Shown in pieces: positions 7,749 to 15,969 of a stretch of 64,000 nucleotides of DNA. Source of the DNA: Acidobacteriota bacterium (GTDB taxonomy: Bacteria; Acidobacteriota; Holophagae; Holophagales; Holophagaceae); contig JACPUT010000017.1 in assembly GCA_016192145.1 (NCBI GenBank), positions 62,001 to 126,000 on the forward strand. The letters run 5' to 3'. A program made the translations under genes and the position numbers. The stretch's first letter is position 1. Every line of letters begins with the position of its first letter. Under the pieces are notes generated by a model. It saw only the letters and a list, made by a program, of their open reading frames with translations, ran no database searches and was not told where the DNA came from.

Positions 7749-8144
7749 TCACCAGATTCCCCGGGCCGCATCCAGGTGGCGGCGCACATCGGCCAGATCC
7801 ACCATGCGGCCCTGGAGCAGGCGCTCCAGGGGGGGGCGGCCGCCGAACAACGGATCCCCATTGGGTTTCTGAACCCAGGCCAGGGCCTGCCGCGCCTCGG
7901 GGATGAGGATCTTGAGGGCTTTCCAGATGCCCAGCAGGTAGCTCAAGCGTTCCAGGGTGTCCCGGGAGAGCCCCGTGGGCGGCGCTTTCCGCCAGCGGTG
8001 CAAGGTGGCTCTCGAAGGGCTACCCAGGAGGATCCGCTGCTCCTCGAAGCCCAGCCCCCAGAGTTCGGCCATCCGGAAGAAGGCCCGCAGGCCCACGCCG
8101 GCCAGCTCGTGGGAGGGGCGGGGCTCGGCGAGGGGTGAGGGCAT
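7749..8144 (-). CDS. Xre/MbcA/ParS-type antitoxin
   Basis: A 131-residue protein. A helix-turn-helix-like part (about 20-75: GFEEQRILLGSPSRATLHRW and LSRDTLERLSYLLGIWKAL) is followed by the DUF2384/MbcA toxin-binding segment (LAWVQKPNGDPLFGGRPPLERLL), typical of antitoxins paired with RES toxins. It begins at ATG 8144 after a GGAG site. The stop is 37 nt before the most likely toxin start. It should neutralise the toxin by direct binding and repress the pair through the inverted repeat upstream (8172-8204). Confidence 0.85.
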   Translation of the reverse strand: MPSPLAEPRPSHELAGVGLRAFFRMAELWGLGFEEQRILLGSPSRATLHRWRKAPPTGLSRDTLERLSYLLGIWKALKILIPEARQALAWVQKPNGDPLFGGRPPLERLLQGRMVDLADVRRHLDAARGIW

Positions 8145-8171
8145 GGGAGGCTCCAGGCCCAGGATGGTCCA

Positions 8172-8204
8172 ATTTGAGACAAATTCAATAAATTCATCTC
8201 AAAT
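8172..8204. promoter_or_regulatory. Operator/promoter region of the RES/Xre pair
   Basis: ATTTGAGA (8172-8179) and TCTCAAAT (8197-8204) are a perfect 8-bp inverted repeat around an AT-rich 17-nt centre. This is the only strongly AT-rich stretch nearby and lies directly upstream of the antitoxin start. TTGAGA on the reverse strand could be a -35 element. It is well placed for autoregulation by the antitoxin. Confidence 0.55.
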
Positions 8205-8209
8205 GAGAG

Positions 8210-8668
8210 TCACCAGCCTTTGGTCTGCCGAAGGGCCTCGTAGAGCCCGATGGCCGCGGCCTGGGCCACGTTCAGGCTGCGGTGGAATTCGCCCACCATG
8301 GGGATCTTCACCAGATCTTCCGGATGGTCCTTGATCAGGTCGTCCGGCAGGCCCCGGGTCTCCCGGCCGAAGACGAGGCCATCGCCATCGGCCCAGGCCA
8401 CTTGGGTGTGGGTGCGTTGGGCCTTGGTGCTGAAGAGCCGCAGGGGCATGCCGGGATTGCGGGCGCGGAAATCGGCCCAGTCGTCGTAGTGGGTAGGGGC
8501 CAGGCGTTCCCAATAATCCAGCCCCGCCCGGCGCAGGTAGTAATCGCTCACCTCGAATCCAAGGGGGTGAATGAGGTGCAGTTTGGCGTCGTTGCTCACG
8601 CAGAGCCGGCCGATGCTTCCGGTGTTCTGCGGGATCTCGGGTTCGTGCAAGATGATGTGGAAGCTCAA
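8210..8668 (-). CDS. trmL: tRNA (cytidine(34)-2'-O)-methyltransferase, TrmL
   Basis: A 152-residue SPOUT methyltransferase. The N-terminus IILHEPEIPQNTGSIGR, the central LVFGRETRGLPDDL and the C-terminal IPMVGEFHRSLNVAQAAAI are the three SPOUT motifs forming the AdoMet-binding trefoil knot. TrmL methylates the wobble ribose of tRNA-Leu. The start is TTG 8668: no ATG or GTG precedes the conserved motif at a suitable distance. It is head-to-head with the HIT gene, only 9 nt separating the two start codons. Confidence 0.87.
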   Translation of the reverse strand: MSFHIILHEPEIPQNTGSIGRLCVSNDAKLHLIHPLGFEVSDYYLRRAGLDYWERLAPTHYDDWADFRARNPGMPLRLFSTKAQRTHTQVAWADGDGLVFGRETRGLPDDLIKDHPEDLVKIPMVGEFHRSLNVAQAAAIGLYEALRQTKGW

Positions 8669-8677
8669 GGGGATCCC

Positions 8678-9025
8678 ATGTCGGAGTGCATCTTCTGCAA
8701 GATCGTCCAGAAGGAGGTGCCTGCCTCCATCGTCTACGAGGACGAGCTGCTTGTCGCCTTCAAGGACATCTTCCCCCAGGCGCCCGTACACCTGCTGATT
8801 GTGCCGAAGGCGCACTGCGAGAGCCTATCCCGCATGACCACCGAGGCGGAAATGGCCACTTCCCGCGTGCCCTTCCTGGCCGCCAAGCTGGCCGCAGACC
8901 ACGGCCTCGTGGGGGGCGGTTGGCGCCTCATCGCCAACACGGGCGCGGATGCCGGGCAAACCGTATTCCATCTGCATTTCCACTTGCTGGGCGGCAAACC
9001 CCTGGGCGGGAAACTATGCCAGTAG
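8678..9025 (+). CDS. HIT family protein (HINT-type nucleotide hydrolase)
   Basis: A 115-residue histidine-triad protein. CIFCKIVQKEVPASIVYEDE is the HINT N-terminus with two zinc-type cysteines, and HLHFHLLGG is the catalytic triad motif. It probably hydrolyses adenosine phosphoramidates or aminoacyl-adenylates. The ATG at 8678 has AAGGGG upstream, which also lies at the start of the opposite trmL gene. The gene ends 6 nt before the stop of the convergent histidine kinase. Confidence 0.88.
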   Translation: MSECIFCKIVQKEVPASIVYEDELLVAFKDIFPQAPVHLLIVPKAHCESLSRMTTEAEMATSRVPFLAAKLAADHGLVGGGWRLIANTGADAGQTVFHLHFHLLGGKPLGGKLCQ

Positions 9026-9031
9026 GCGGAA

Positions 9032-10165
9032 TCAGGAAAGCGGCAGCCTCAAGGTGAAGGCGGCGCCTTTGCCGAACTCGCTCTCCACGGTCACCTCCCC
9101 ATCCATGAGCCGGGCCAGATGCTTGACGATGCTCAGCCCCAGGCCCGTCCCGGGGATGCCGCGCATGCGCTCGCTGCGCCAGAACCGTTCGAAGATGCGG
9201 CCCTGCTCGTTGAGGGCGATGCCGGGACCTTCGTCCTTCACCGTCCAGGCCAGCCAGGCCCCTTCCCGCATCAGGGATAGCTTCACGGCGCTCCCCTCGG
9301 GGCTGAACTTCAAGGCGTTGGAGATGAGGTTGTCCAGGAGCTGATGAAGCCGGAGGGGGTCAGCCTTCACCTTCAGTCCCGCCACGTCATGCCCCATCTC
9401 CACCTCCAGCTTCATCCGCCGGGATCGGGCGGGCAGGGCGAAGTCGGAGATCACCTGGCGGGCGAAGCCCTCCACTTCGATCTCCAGCACCTCCAACTTC
9501 AGCGCGCCCGTTTCGATGCGGCTCAATTCGGCCACATCCTGCAGCAGCAGGCTCATACGTTCGGAGGCGCGGAGGATCGAGCCGAGGCTCTGCTCCCCTT
9601 CCTCGCTGACCAGCTTTCCGAGCTGGAGGTTTTCCGCCGCCAGGCGGATGCCCGCCACCGGAGTCTTCAACTCATGGCTCACGTTGGAGATGAACTTCTG
9701 GCGAGTGGTCTCCAAGGTCTCCTGACGGGTGACGTCATGCACCGTCAGCAATGCGCCGGGCGCCTGTCCAGGGAAGGTGAAGGGGAACCCCCGCAGCCGC
9801 AGGATGCGTGGCGGGCGGTTCAGTAGCCACTCCGATTCCTCACCGGCGTAGATGAGATCGATGGCGGCCAGCGTCTCCGGCTCCCGGAAGAGGTAGAGCA
9901 GGGTGCTCCCTTCGGCGACCCGGCTGCCGGTGCCCAGGAGGCGCACCGCCGTGGCGTTGTGGCGGCGGACCACCCGATCGGAATCCAGCAGCACCACGCC
10001 TTCGGCCAGGCCTTCCAGCAGGGCCTCGTGCAGCGCTTCATTCCGGGAGGCGGATTCCCGGAGCCGCTCCAACTCGCGCTCCGCCTTGGCCAGGCGGTAG
10101 CGCAGCTCCTCGTCTTCCCGGCCCAGCAGGCGGGCCAGCAGAGAGGGGGATGAGGACTCCTCCAT
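9032..10165 (-). CDS. Soluble PAS-domain sensor histidine kinase, PhoR-like
   Basis: A 377-residue kinase without membrane segments. A charged coiled coil (about 15-45) leads to a PAS domain (about 48-150), HisKA with FISNVSHELKTPVAG (phospho-acceptor His164), and an HATPase_c domain with LDNLISNALKFSP (N box), VKDEGPGI (G1) and GTGLGLSIVKHL (G2). The H-box and overall plan resemble PhoR, but the usual N-terminal membrane anchor is missing. No response regulator gene lies beside it, so its partner is unknown. Confidence 0.88.
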   Translation of the reverse strand: MEESSSPSLLARLLGREDEELRYRLAKAERELERLRESASRNEALHEALLEGLAEGVVLLDSDRVVRRHNATAVRLLGTGSRVAEGSTLLYLFREPETLAAIDLIYAGEESEWLLNRPPRILRLRGFPFTFPGQAPGALLTVHDVTRQETLETTRQKFISNVSHELKTPVAGIRLAAENLQLGKLVSEEGEQSLGSILRASERMSLLLQDVAELSRIETGALKLEVLEIEVEGFARQVISDFALPARSRRMKLEVEMGHDVAGLKVKADPLRLHQLLDNLISNALKFSPEGSAVKLSLMREGAWLAWTVKDEGPGIALNEQGRIFERFWRSERMRGIPGTGLGLSIVKHLARLMDGEVTVESEFGKGAAFTLRLPLS

Positions 10166-10299
10166 CGAGGCTCCAGGGGTCGGGTTTCAGGGGCGGTGCG
10201 GGAACACCTGGGGCCAGGATACGCGCCCGGCGTGGGGGGTCGGGGTGACCCTTTCGTAAATTTCCGCCTGAATCCAGGCACTTTCGCTTTTCTTCTGGC

Positions 10300-10327
10300 T
10301 TGTGGGCTATGGAGGGGTTCTTAGACT
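10300..10327 (+). promoter_or_regulatory. Candidate promoter of the dcw cluster
   Basis: TTGTGG (10300-10305), a 16-nt spacer and TAGACT (10322-10327) put the transcription start at about 10334, inside the first MraZ box. The -35 is imperfect, so the call rests partly on its position directly before the operator. Confidence 0.35.
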
Positions 10328-10331
10328 CGGA

Positions 10332-10376
10332 AGTGGCCCTCAGTGGACAAAAGTGGAATGAAATGGATCTCAGTGG
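10332..10376 (+). promoter_or_regulatory. MraZ operator: five AGTGG-type boxes at exact 10-bp spacing
   Basis: AGTGG occurs at 10332, 10342, 10352 and 10372, with the variant AATGG at 10362, each separated by 5 nt. MraZ is known to bind tandem GTGG(G)-type boxes spaced by 5 nt upstream of its own gene, so this is a strong autoregulatory site for the dcw cluster. Five boxes is more than the three or four usual in described operators. Confidence 0.88.
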
Positions 10377-10429
10377 TTCATTCTCTCACCCCCCTCCGTT
10401 CCTGCGGGTTGCATTGAAAGGACGGTCCA

Positions 10430-10894
10430 GTGCTGCGACTGCGCGGCAATTCCCCGGCCACGGTGGACGAGAAGGGACGCCTCAAGCTCCCCTCCTCCTT
10501 CAAGGCCGAGTTGGAGACCTTCGCCACGGGCGAGGGCCAGGGAGCGTCCGCCCACTACCTCACGTCCATGGACGGGCGGTCCGCCCGGTTGTACCCCCTG
10601 CCTGTCTGGGAGGCCATCGAGGCCCGGCTGGCCACGCTCCCGTCCACCAATCCCGCCAAGCGCAAATTCCTGGAAGTGACGGCCTACTACGGCAGCGTGG
10701 TGGAGCCCGACGCCCAGGGCCGCTTCGTGATCCCGCCCACCCTGCGCGAGGCCGCGCAGCTGGTGGGCGAGGTGGCGGTGCTCGGCCAGATGGATCACAT
10801 CGCCCTGTGGAACAAGGCTTCCTTCGAGCGTCGGCTCGCCGCGGAACCCCTCAGCCAGGACGATCTGTCCCAGCTGGCGGACCTGGGGATCTGA
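10430..10894 (+). CDS. mraZ: Transcriptional regulator MraZ
   Basis: A 154-residue protein with two SpoVT/AbrB-like halves: GNSPATVDEKGRLKLPSSFK near the N-terminus and VEPDAQGRFVIPPTLRE in the middle, each holding the D-x-x-G-R core. MraZ forms rings that bind the repeated boxes upstream of the dcw cluster. It starts at GTG 10430 after AAAGGACGG. It is first in the mraZ-rsmH-ftsL-ftsI-murE order, 2 nt ahead of rsmH. Confidence 0.93.
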   Translation: MLRLRGNSPATVDEKGRLKLPSSFKAELETFATGEGQGASAHYLTSMDGRSARLYPLPVWEAIEARLATLPSTNPAKRKFLEVTAYYGSVVEPDAQGRFVIPPTLREAAQLVGEVAVLGQMDHIALWNKASFERRLAAEPLSQDDLSQLADLGI

Positions 10895-10896
10895 CC

Positions 10897-11850
10897 ATGA
10901 ACCAGATCCAGCACGTTCCCGTTCTCCTCCAGGAAGTCCTCGACACCCTCCAGCCCTCCGGGGATGCCCGCATCCTCGACCTCACCCTGGGGCTGGGTGG
11001 CCACGCTGAGGCCCTGCTGGCCCAGTGCGGCCCCGGCGCCTGCTACCTGGGCGTGGACCGCGATCCCGAGGCCCGGGCCCGCGCCCAGGCCCGTCTGGGT
11101 CACGATCCCCGACTCACCATCCTGGCCAGCGCCCACGAGGACGCCTTCGACCACCCCGGCTACCAGGCCTGGAAGGCCGAGCACGCCCCCGAAGGGTTCG
11201 ACGCCATCCTCGCGGACCTCGGCGTCTCCACCCTCCAGCTGCGCACCGCCGACCGCGGGTTCTCCTTCGCCAACCCCGGTCCCCTGGACATGCGGATGGA
11301 CACGGAGCACGGACCCACGGCCCTGGAGTGGATCGCGGAACAGGACGACCAGACCCTCGCCGATGCCCTCTACCAGTTCGGCGAGGAGCGGGCTTCCCGC
11401 CCCATCGCCCGGGCCATCCTGCGCCGCCTCGCGGCCGGCACCCTCCAGACCACGGCGGACCTGGCCTCTGCCATCTACGAGGTGCTCCCCAAGGAGATCG
11501 CCAAGCGCAAGAAGCAGGTCGACCCCGCCACCCGGAGCTTCCAAGCCATCCGCATCGCCGTGAACGGCGAGCTGGCCCGGCTCGGCGCCACGGTGGAGCG
11601 GGCCGTCACCCAGCTCAAGCCCGGCGGCCGCCTCGGCGTCATCAGCTTCCACAGCCTCGAGGATCGCATCGTCAAACAGACCCTGCGCCGCCTGGCGGGT
11701 ACCTACGACGGCCCCGGCCGCGTGGCCCCCGTGGAACTGCCCAAGGTCGTGAAGCTCATCCATCCCGGGGGCCTGGCTCCCACTCCCGAAGAATCCCAAT
11801 CGAATCCCCCTTCAAGATCGGCGCGCCTTCGCGTCGCTGAACACCTTTAA
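10897..11850 (+). CDS. rsmH: 16S rRNA (cytosine(1402)-N4)-methyltransferase RsmH
   Basis: A 317-residue enzyme with the AdoMet motif LDLTLGLGGHAEALL, the DLGVST motif, and the C-terminal VISFHSLEDRIVKQ characteristic of RsmH/MraW. It methylates N4 of C1402 in the ribosomal P site. The start at ATG 10897, 2 nt after mraZ, is supported by the conserved HVPVLLQEVLDTL N-terminus. Confidence 0.94.
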   Translation: MNQIQHVPVLLQEVLDTLQPSGDARILDLTLGLGGHAEALLAQCGPGACYLGVDRDPEARARAQARLGHDPRLTILASAHEDAFDHPGYQAWKAEHAPEGFDAILADLGVSTLQLRTADRGFSFANPGPLDMRMDTEHGPTALEWIAEQDDQTLADALYQFGEERASRPIARAILRRLAAGTLQTTADLASAIYEVLPKEIAKRKKQVDPATRSFQAIRIAVNGELARLGATVERAVTQLKPGGRLGVISFHSLEDRIVKQTLRRLAGTYDGPGRVAPVELPKVVKLIHPGGLAPTPEESQSNPPSRSARLRVAEHL

Positions 11851-11860
11851 CGGAGCTCCC

Positions 11861-12223
11861 ATGCTCGAGCGCCAGCCCCTCCAGAACCGCCAGATCGAGA
11901 GCGAGGGCATCCTCCGGATGCTGCTCCTCGCCCTTGCGCTCGCCATGCCCCTGGGCAGCTTGATCTACCTCCAGGCCCAGAAAAGCAAGCTCGGCTACGA
12001 GATGAGCGAGCTGCGCGACCGGCTTCACAAGGAGGAGGAACTCCAACGGAAGCTCCTCCTGGAGCGCAGCCGCTTCCAGCGGGATGAGGAAATCCACGAC
12101 TACGCCACCCGGAGCGGCCTGCAGCCCCGGAAACAGGGGCACGTCATCAACCGGGCCTTCACCACCGAGGATCAAAAGGTGGCCCGCTTCCGCGCGGTCT
12201 CCAGCGAAGAAGTCCTGCGCTGA
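11861..12223 (+). CDS. ftsL: FtsL-like cell division protein
   Basis: A 120-residue bitopic membrane protein. A short cytoplasmic N-terminus and one transmembrane helix (about 18-38, LLLALALAMPLGSLIYLQ) are followed by a charged coiled coil (about 40-80, leucine heptads). Size, topology and position between rsmH and ftsI identify it as FtsL, which links FtsB/FtsQ to activation of FtsWI. Sequence identity within this family is always low, so position is the main argument. Confidence 0.82.
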   Translation: MLERQPLQNRQIESEGILRMLLLALALAMPLGSLIYLQAQKSKLGYEMSELRDRLHKEEELQRKLLLERSRFQRDEEIHDYATRSGLQPRKQGHVINRAFTTEDQKVARFRAVSSEEVLR

Positions 12224-12239
12224 ACTGAATCCAGTCCCA

Positions 12240-12288
12240 GGCCGTCAGCCGTCAGAGTGGGGAAAGCCCCACCTGGCGGCTGATGGCC
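12240..12288. repeat. Nested hairpin between ftsL and ftsI (CCGTCAG word)
   Basis: Outer arms GGCCGTCAGCCGTCAG (12240-12255; two copies of CCGTCAG) and CTGGCGGCTGATGGCC (12273-12288) pair at 14 of 16 positions. Inside is a perfect GTGGGG (12257-12262) / CCCCAC (12267-12272) hairpin with a 4-nt loop. There is no T-run, so a simple intrinsic terminator is unlikely inside this operon. The plan matches the other nested islands in the window. Confidence 0.65.
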
Positions 12289-12334
12289 GCCCGCCGAGGC
12301 CCCGATTTCCGCGATACTGGTAGCCGATCCGCCC

Positions 12335-14512
12335 ATGGCCCTCACCCCGACCTCCAGCTCCCCTCGACGCCTCCTGGGCCGCCCCGAAGCCCGGGATCTG
12401 GCCACTTCACGGCTGCCGTGGCTGATGGGCGTCATCCTGCTCTGGGGCGCGGCCATCTTCACGCGCCTGATCTGGCTTCAGGTGGTGCAGCACCGCAAGT
12501 ACCAGGTTCAGTCGGAGCAGCAGCACACCATCACCGTGCCCGTGCCGCCGATCCGCGGGGAGATCCGGGATCGCCGAGGCGAGGCCCTGGCCATTTCCCT
12601 GAAGGCTGAGAGCCTGTTCGCCACCCCCCGATTCTTCTATCCCGACTTCCGAAAGGACAAGGGCGAGCGCGCCTGGGGGAATCCCAACAAGAAGCTGGCC
12701 CAGGACGTGGCCTCCCAATTGGCTCCGATCCTGGAACTGCCCAAGGGCGTGGTGGCCGACCGGCTTCTGAAGAAATCTCCCTTCGTCTACCTGGAGCGGC
12801 AACTGCCCGCCTCCAAGGTGGCGGCCATCAAGGAGCTCATTTCCAAGGCTGAGGAAGAGGAGGAGGAGGACAAGCCCAACGGCTTCAAGGCCCTCGCCTT
12901 CCTGGATGAAAGCCGACGCGTCTATCCCCGCGGCAGCCTGGCCAGCCAGATCATCGGCTTCGTGAACGTGGACGGACAGGGGCAGCTGGGCATCGAACAG
13001 ACCTCCGAGCAGCTCCTGGCGGGCCGCAAGGGGGAGTTCGTGGCGGCCAAGGATGCCCGCAATCGGCTTCGCCTTCTGCGGGAGCAGTACACCCAGGTAC
13101 CCGTCAATGGGAGCACCCTGCAACTCACCATCGACAGCACCATCCAGCACATCGTGGAAGAATCCCTGGAAGAAGCCGTCCGCCTCTCCCGCCCCGCCAC
13201 GGCCTATGCGGTGGTGGTGGATCCGAACACGGGGGAGATCCTCGCCATGGCGGGTACGCCGCGCTTCGACCCGAACCAGCTCCTGCCCCGGAAGTTCCGG
13301 TACCGGGGTGAGGGCGACCTGAGCCCCGCCGAGCGGGACGAGCTCAGGCGGGAACTGGATCGCCAACGGGCCGCGCGCAAGGTGCATCCCGTGGAGGATG
13401 CCTACGAGCCGGGCTCCACCATGAAGATCTTCACGGCGGCCATCGCCCTGGAAGAGCGAAAGGTCCACCTCGGCGAACGGATCGACTGCATGGGCGGGCG
13501 CTGGGTTTACAACGCCAAGCAGAACGCCATCACCGATACTCACCACCACGGGGTACTCACCTTCGAGGAAATCCTCTGGCAGAGCTCGAACGTGGGCGCC
13601 GCCAAGATGGGCATCCGCCTCGACCCCGCCACCCACTTCCAGTACCTCCACAAGTTCGGTTTCGGGGAACCCACGGGCCTCAACTTCCCCGGCGAGACCC
13701 AGGGCCGCCTGCCCATTCCCGCCGAGTGGAGCGTGCCCACCCAGTACACGCTCAGCTATGGCTACGGCCTCAACGCCTCGCCCCTGCAGGTGCTCATGGC
13801 CGGGTGCGCCATCGCCAACGGCGGCAAGTTGATGAGGCCCATCCTCGTGAGCCGGATCTACAACGACAAGGGTTCGCTCCTCAAGGAAGCGAAGCCCGAA
13901 GTGCGTTTCACGGTCATGAGCGAGGAGACCAGCGCCCTCATGCGCGAATCCCTCAAGGGCGTCGTGAGCCAGGGCACGGCGAAGAAGGCGAAGCTCGATG
14001 GCGGGGTGGAGGCCTTTGGCAAGACGGGCACGAGCCGGAAGATCATCAACGGGAAATACGACCCCAAGCGCCACTTCGCGTCCTTCATGGGATTCTTCCC
14101 GGCGGAAGCGCCCCAGTACGCCATCCTCGTGATGCTGGATGATCCCGCGGGTGACGCCGATGGCGGCAGCGTGGCCGCTCCGGTCTTCAAGCGCATCGGC
14201 GACGCCATCCTGCGATATCGCCAGGGCGGCGGCGATGCCGAGCGTGGCGCGGATCTGAAGCTCTCCCTGCGGGACTGGCCCGTGGGCGAGACCGATGAGG
14301 CCGTGGTCCACATCCAGGAGGGGCGCGTGCCCTCGCTCCGGGGGCTCAGCCTCAAGGCGGCCATCCAGCGCATCGTGATGGCCGGCGGGGTGCCCAGGGT
14401 GGAGGGCCATCCCGAGGGCCTCGGCGCCGCCCAGGTGAAGGCGCAATCGCCCGAGCCGGAGGCGGATCTGAAGCCCGGCGGTGTGGTCATCATCAGAATG
14501 GGGGCCCCGTGA
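12335..14512 (+). CDS. ftsI: Peptidoglycan transpeptidase FtsI/PBP3 with C-terminal PASTA domain
   Basis: A 725-residue class B penicillin-binding protein. One membrane helix (about 27-48) precedes the PBP dimer domain (IRGEIRDRRGEALAI). The transpeptidase has the active Ser361 in EPGSTMKIF, SSN in WQSSNVGAAKM and KTGT in FGKTGTSRK. Residues about 660-725 (VPSLRGLSLKAAIQRI...PGGVVII) form a PASTA domain, uncommon in Gram-negative FtsI. It cross-links septal peptidoglycan with FtsW (at 42933). A 725-residue length is long for FtsI and includes an insertion with a Glu-rich run near residue 170. The stop overlaps murE by 4 nt (GTGA). Confidence 0.92.
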   Translation: MALTPTSSSPRRLLGRPEARDLATSRLPWLMGVILLWGAAIFTRLIWLQVVQHRKYQVQSEQQHTITVPVPPIRGEIRDRRGEALAISLKAESLFATPRFFYPDFRKDKGERAWGNPNKKLAQDVASQLAPILELPKGVVADRLLKKSPFVYLERQLPASKVAAIKELISKAEEEEEEDKPNGFKALAFLDESRRVYPRGSLASQIIGFVNVDGQGQLGIEQTSEQLLAGRKGEFVAAKDARNRLRLLREQYTQVPVNGSTLQLTIDSTIQHIVEESLEEAVRLSRPATAYAVVVDPNTGEILAMAGTPRFDPNQLLPRKFRYRGEGDLSPAERDELRRELDRQRAARKVHPVEDAYEPGSTMKIFTAAIALEERKVHLGERIDCMGGRWVYNAKQNAITDTHHHGVLTFEEILWQSSNVGAAKMGIRLDPATHFQYLHKFGFGEPTGLNFPGETQGRLPIPAEWSVPTQYTLSYGYGLNASPLQVLMAGCAIANGGKLMRPILVSRIYNDKGSLLKEAKPEVRFTVMSEETSALMRESLKGVVSQGTAKKAKLDGGVEAFGKTGTSRKIINGKYDPKRHFASFMGFFPAEAPQYAILVMLDDPAGDADGGSVAAPVFKRIGDAILRYRQGGGDAERGADLKLSLRDWPVGETDEAVVHIQEGRVPSLRGLSLKAAIQRIVMAGGVPRVEGHPEGLGAAQVKAQSPEPEADLKPGGVVIIRMGAP

Positions 14513-15969
14513 GGTTCGGAGATTTGCTGGCGGGTCAGGGTGCGGTGACGATCCAGGGCGCCGATGCCGAAGTCGTGGATCTCACCTGCGATAGCCGGGA
14601 GGTTCAGCCCGGCTGGGTCTTCGTGGCACTCAAGGGTGAGAAGTCCCATGGCGCCGACTTCATCCCCGCGGTGATCGCCAAGGGGGCCGCCGCCGTGATC
14701 CTGGATGACCCCGCCCGGCCCTTGCCGGGAGGCGTGGCCGCCGCGCTGATGCCCGGAGCCCGCGCCGGGATGGGCCTCCTGGCCAAACGCCTGCACGGCG
14801 CCCCGGATGAACGGCTCACCCTCATCGGCGTGACGGGCACCAATGGAAAAACCACCACCACCACGCTGATCCGCCAGCTGCTGCGGGCCTCGGGCATCGG
14901 CTGCGGATTGGTGGGCACGGTGGTCAATGCCGCGGGGGACCGCGAAGAGGAAGCCGTCCGCACCACGCCGGAGAGCCCCAGCTTCTACCGATGGCTCCAT
15001 CGCAGCTTGGAGGCGGGTGACCCGGCTTCCGCCGTCGAGGTGAGCAGCATCGGCCTGGAGTTGGGCCGCGTGGCGGGAGCCCGCTTCAAGGTCGGTGTCT
15101 TCACGAACCTCACGCAGGACCACCTGGACTTCCACGGCGACATGGAGACTTACTTCCAGGCGAAACTCCGCCTCATCGACAGGTGCGATCGATTCCTCGT
15201 GAACGCGGATGACCCCTACGGCCAACGGCTCCTCGCCGAAGGGCGGCACCGGAGCTATGGGCTCGAGCATTCGGCGGACTATCGGATCACCGATCTCGAG
15301 GAATCCGCCACGGGCACCCGCTTCACCCTGGTGACTCCCGGGAGCTCCCATGCCGTGGCGAGCCCGCTGCTGGGGCGCTTCAACGTCTACAACCTGCTGG
15401 CCGCCCTGGCGGCCGTGGCGGAAGCGGGCTTCGACCTCGCGGAGCTCCTGCCTGGCGTGCCTAAGCTCACGGGGGCGCCGGGTCGCCTGGAGCGCGTGGA
15501 CTGCGGGCAGGCCTTCGGCGTGATGGTGGACTACGCCCACACCCCCGATGCGCTCCAGAAGCTGCTGGCGGCGGGCAAGGCCCTGCTGCCCGCCGGAGGC
15601 CGCCTCCACGTGCTCTTCGGGTGCGGGGGCGAGCGCGATCGCACCAAGCGTCCCCTCATGGCCGCCGCCGTGGCCGCGGGGGCCGACGTCATCTGGCACA
15701 GCACGGACAACCCCCGGAACGAGGCCATCGAGCAGATCCTGGACGACGCCATGCCGGGCATCCCCGAGCCGATCCGAACCGACCCCGCCCGGTACCACCG
15801 CATCGCCGATCGCGCCGTGGCCGTGCGCGAGGCCCTGGCCGATTGCCGGCCCGGGGATCTGCTCCTGCTGGCGGGCAAGGGCCATGAGCCCTATCAGGAG
15901 ATCGCCGGCGTGAAGCACCCCTACAGCGATCGCGGCGCCGTGGAAGCCGCCCTGGGGAGCGCCCGATGA
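14509..15969 (+). CDS. murE: UDP-MurNAc-tripeptide synthetase MurE
   Basis: A 486-residue Mur ligase: GVTGTNGKTTTTTLI (ATP loop), the YAHTPDALQ segment and WHSTDNPRNEAIEQI. The DNPR motif is the signature of enzymes adding meso-diaminopimelate, so the wall should be of the meso-DAP type. It starts at GTG 14509, overlapping ftsI by 4 nt, and its stop overlaps the next gene by 4 nt (ATGA), so it is tightly coupled on both sides. Confidence 0.93.
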   Translation: MRFGDLLAGQGAVTIQGADAEVVDLTCDSREVQPGWVFVALKGEKSHGADFIPAVIAKGAAAVILDDPARPLPGGVAAALMPGARAGMGLLAKRLHGAPDERLTLIGVTGTNGKTTTTTLIRQLLRASGIGCGLVGTVVNAAGDREEEAVRTTPESPSFYRWLHRSLEAGDPASAVEVSSIGLELGRVAGARFKVGVFTNLTQDHLDFHGDMETYFQAKLRLIDRCDRFLVNADDPYGQRLLAEGRHRSYGLEHSADYRITDLEESATGTRFTLVTPGSSHAVASPLLGRFNVYNLLAALAAVAEAGFDLAELLPGVPKLTGAPGRLERVDCGQAFGVMVDYAHTPDALQKLLAAGKALLPAGGRLHVLFGCGGERDRTKRPLMAAAVAAGADVIWHSTDNPRNEAIEQILDDAMPGIPEPIRTDPARYHRIADRAVAVREALADCRPGDLLLLAGKGHEPYQEIAGVKHPYSDRGAVEAALGSAR

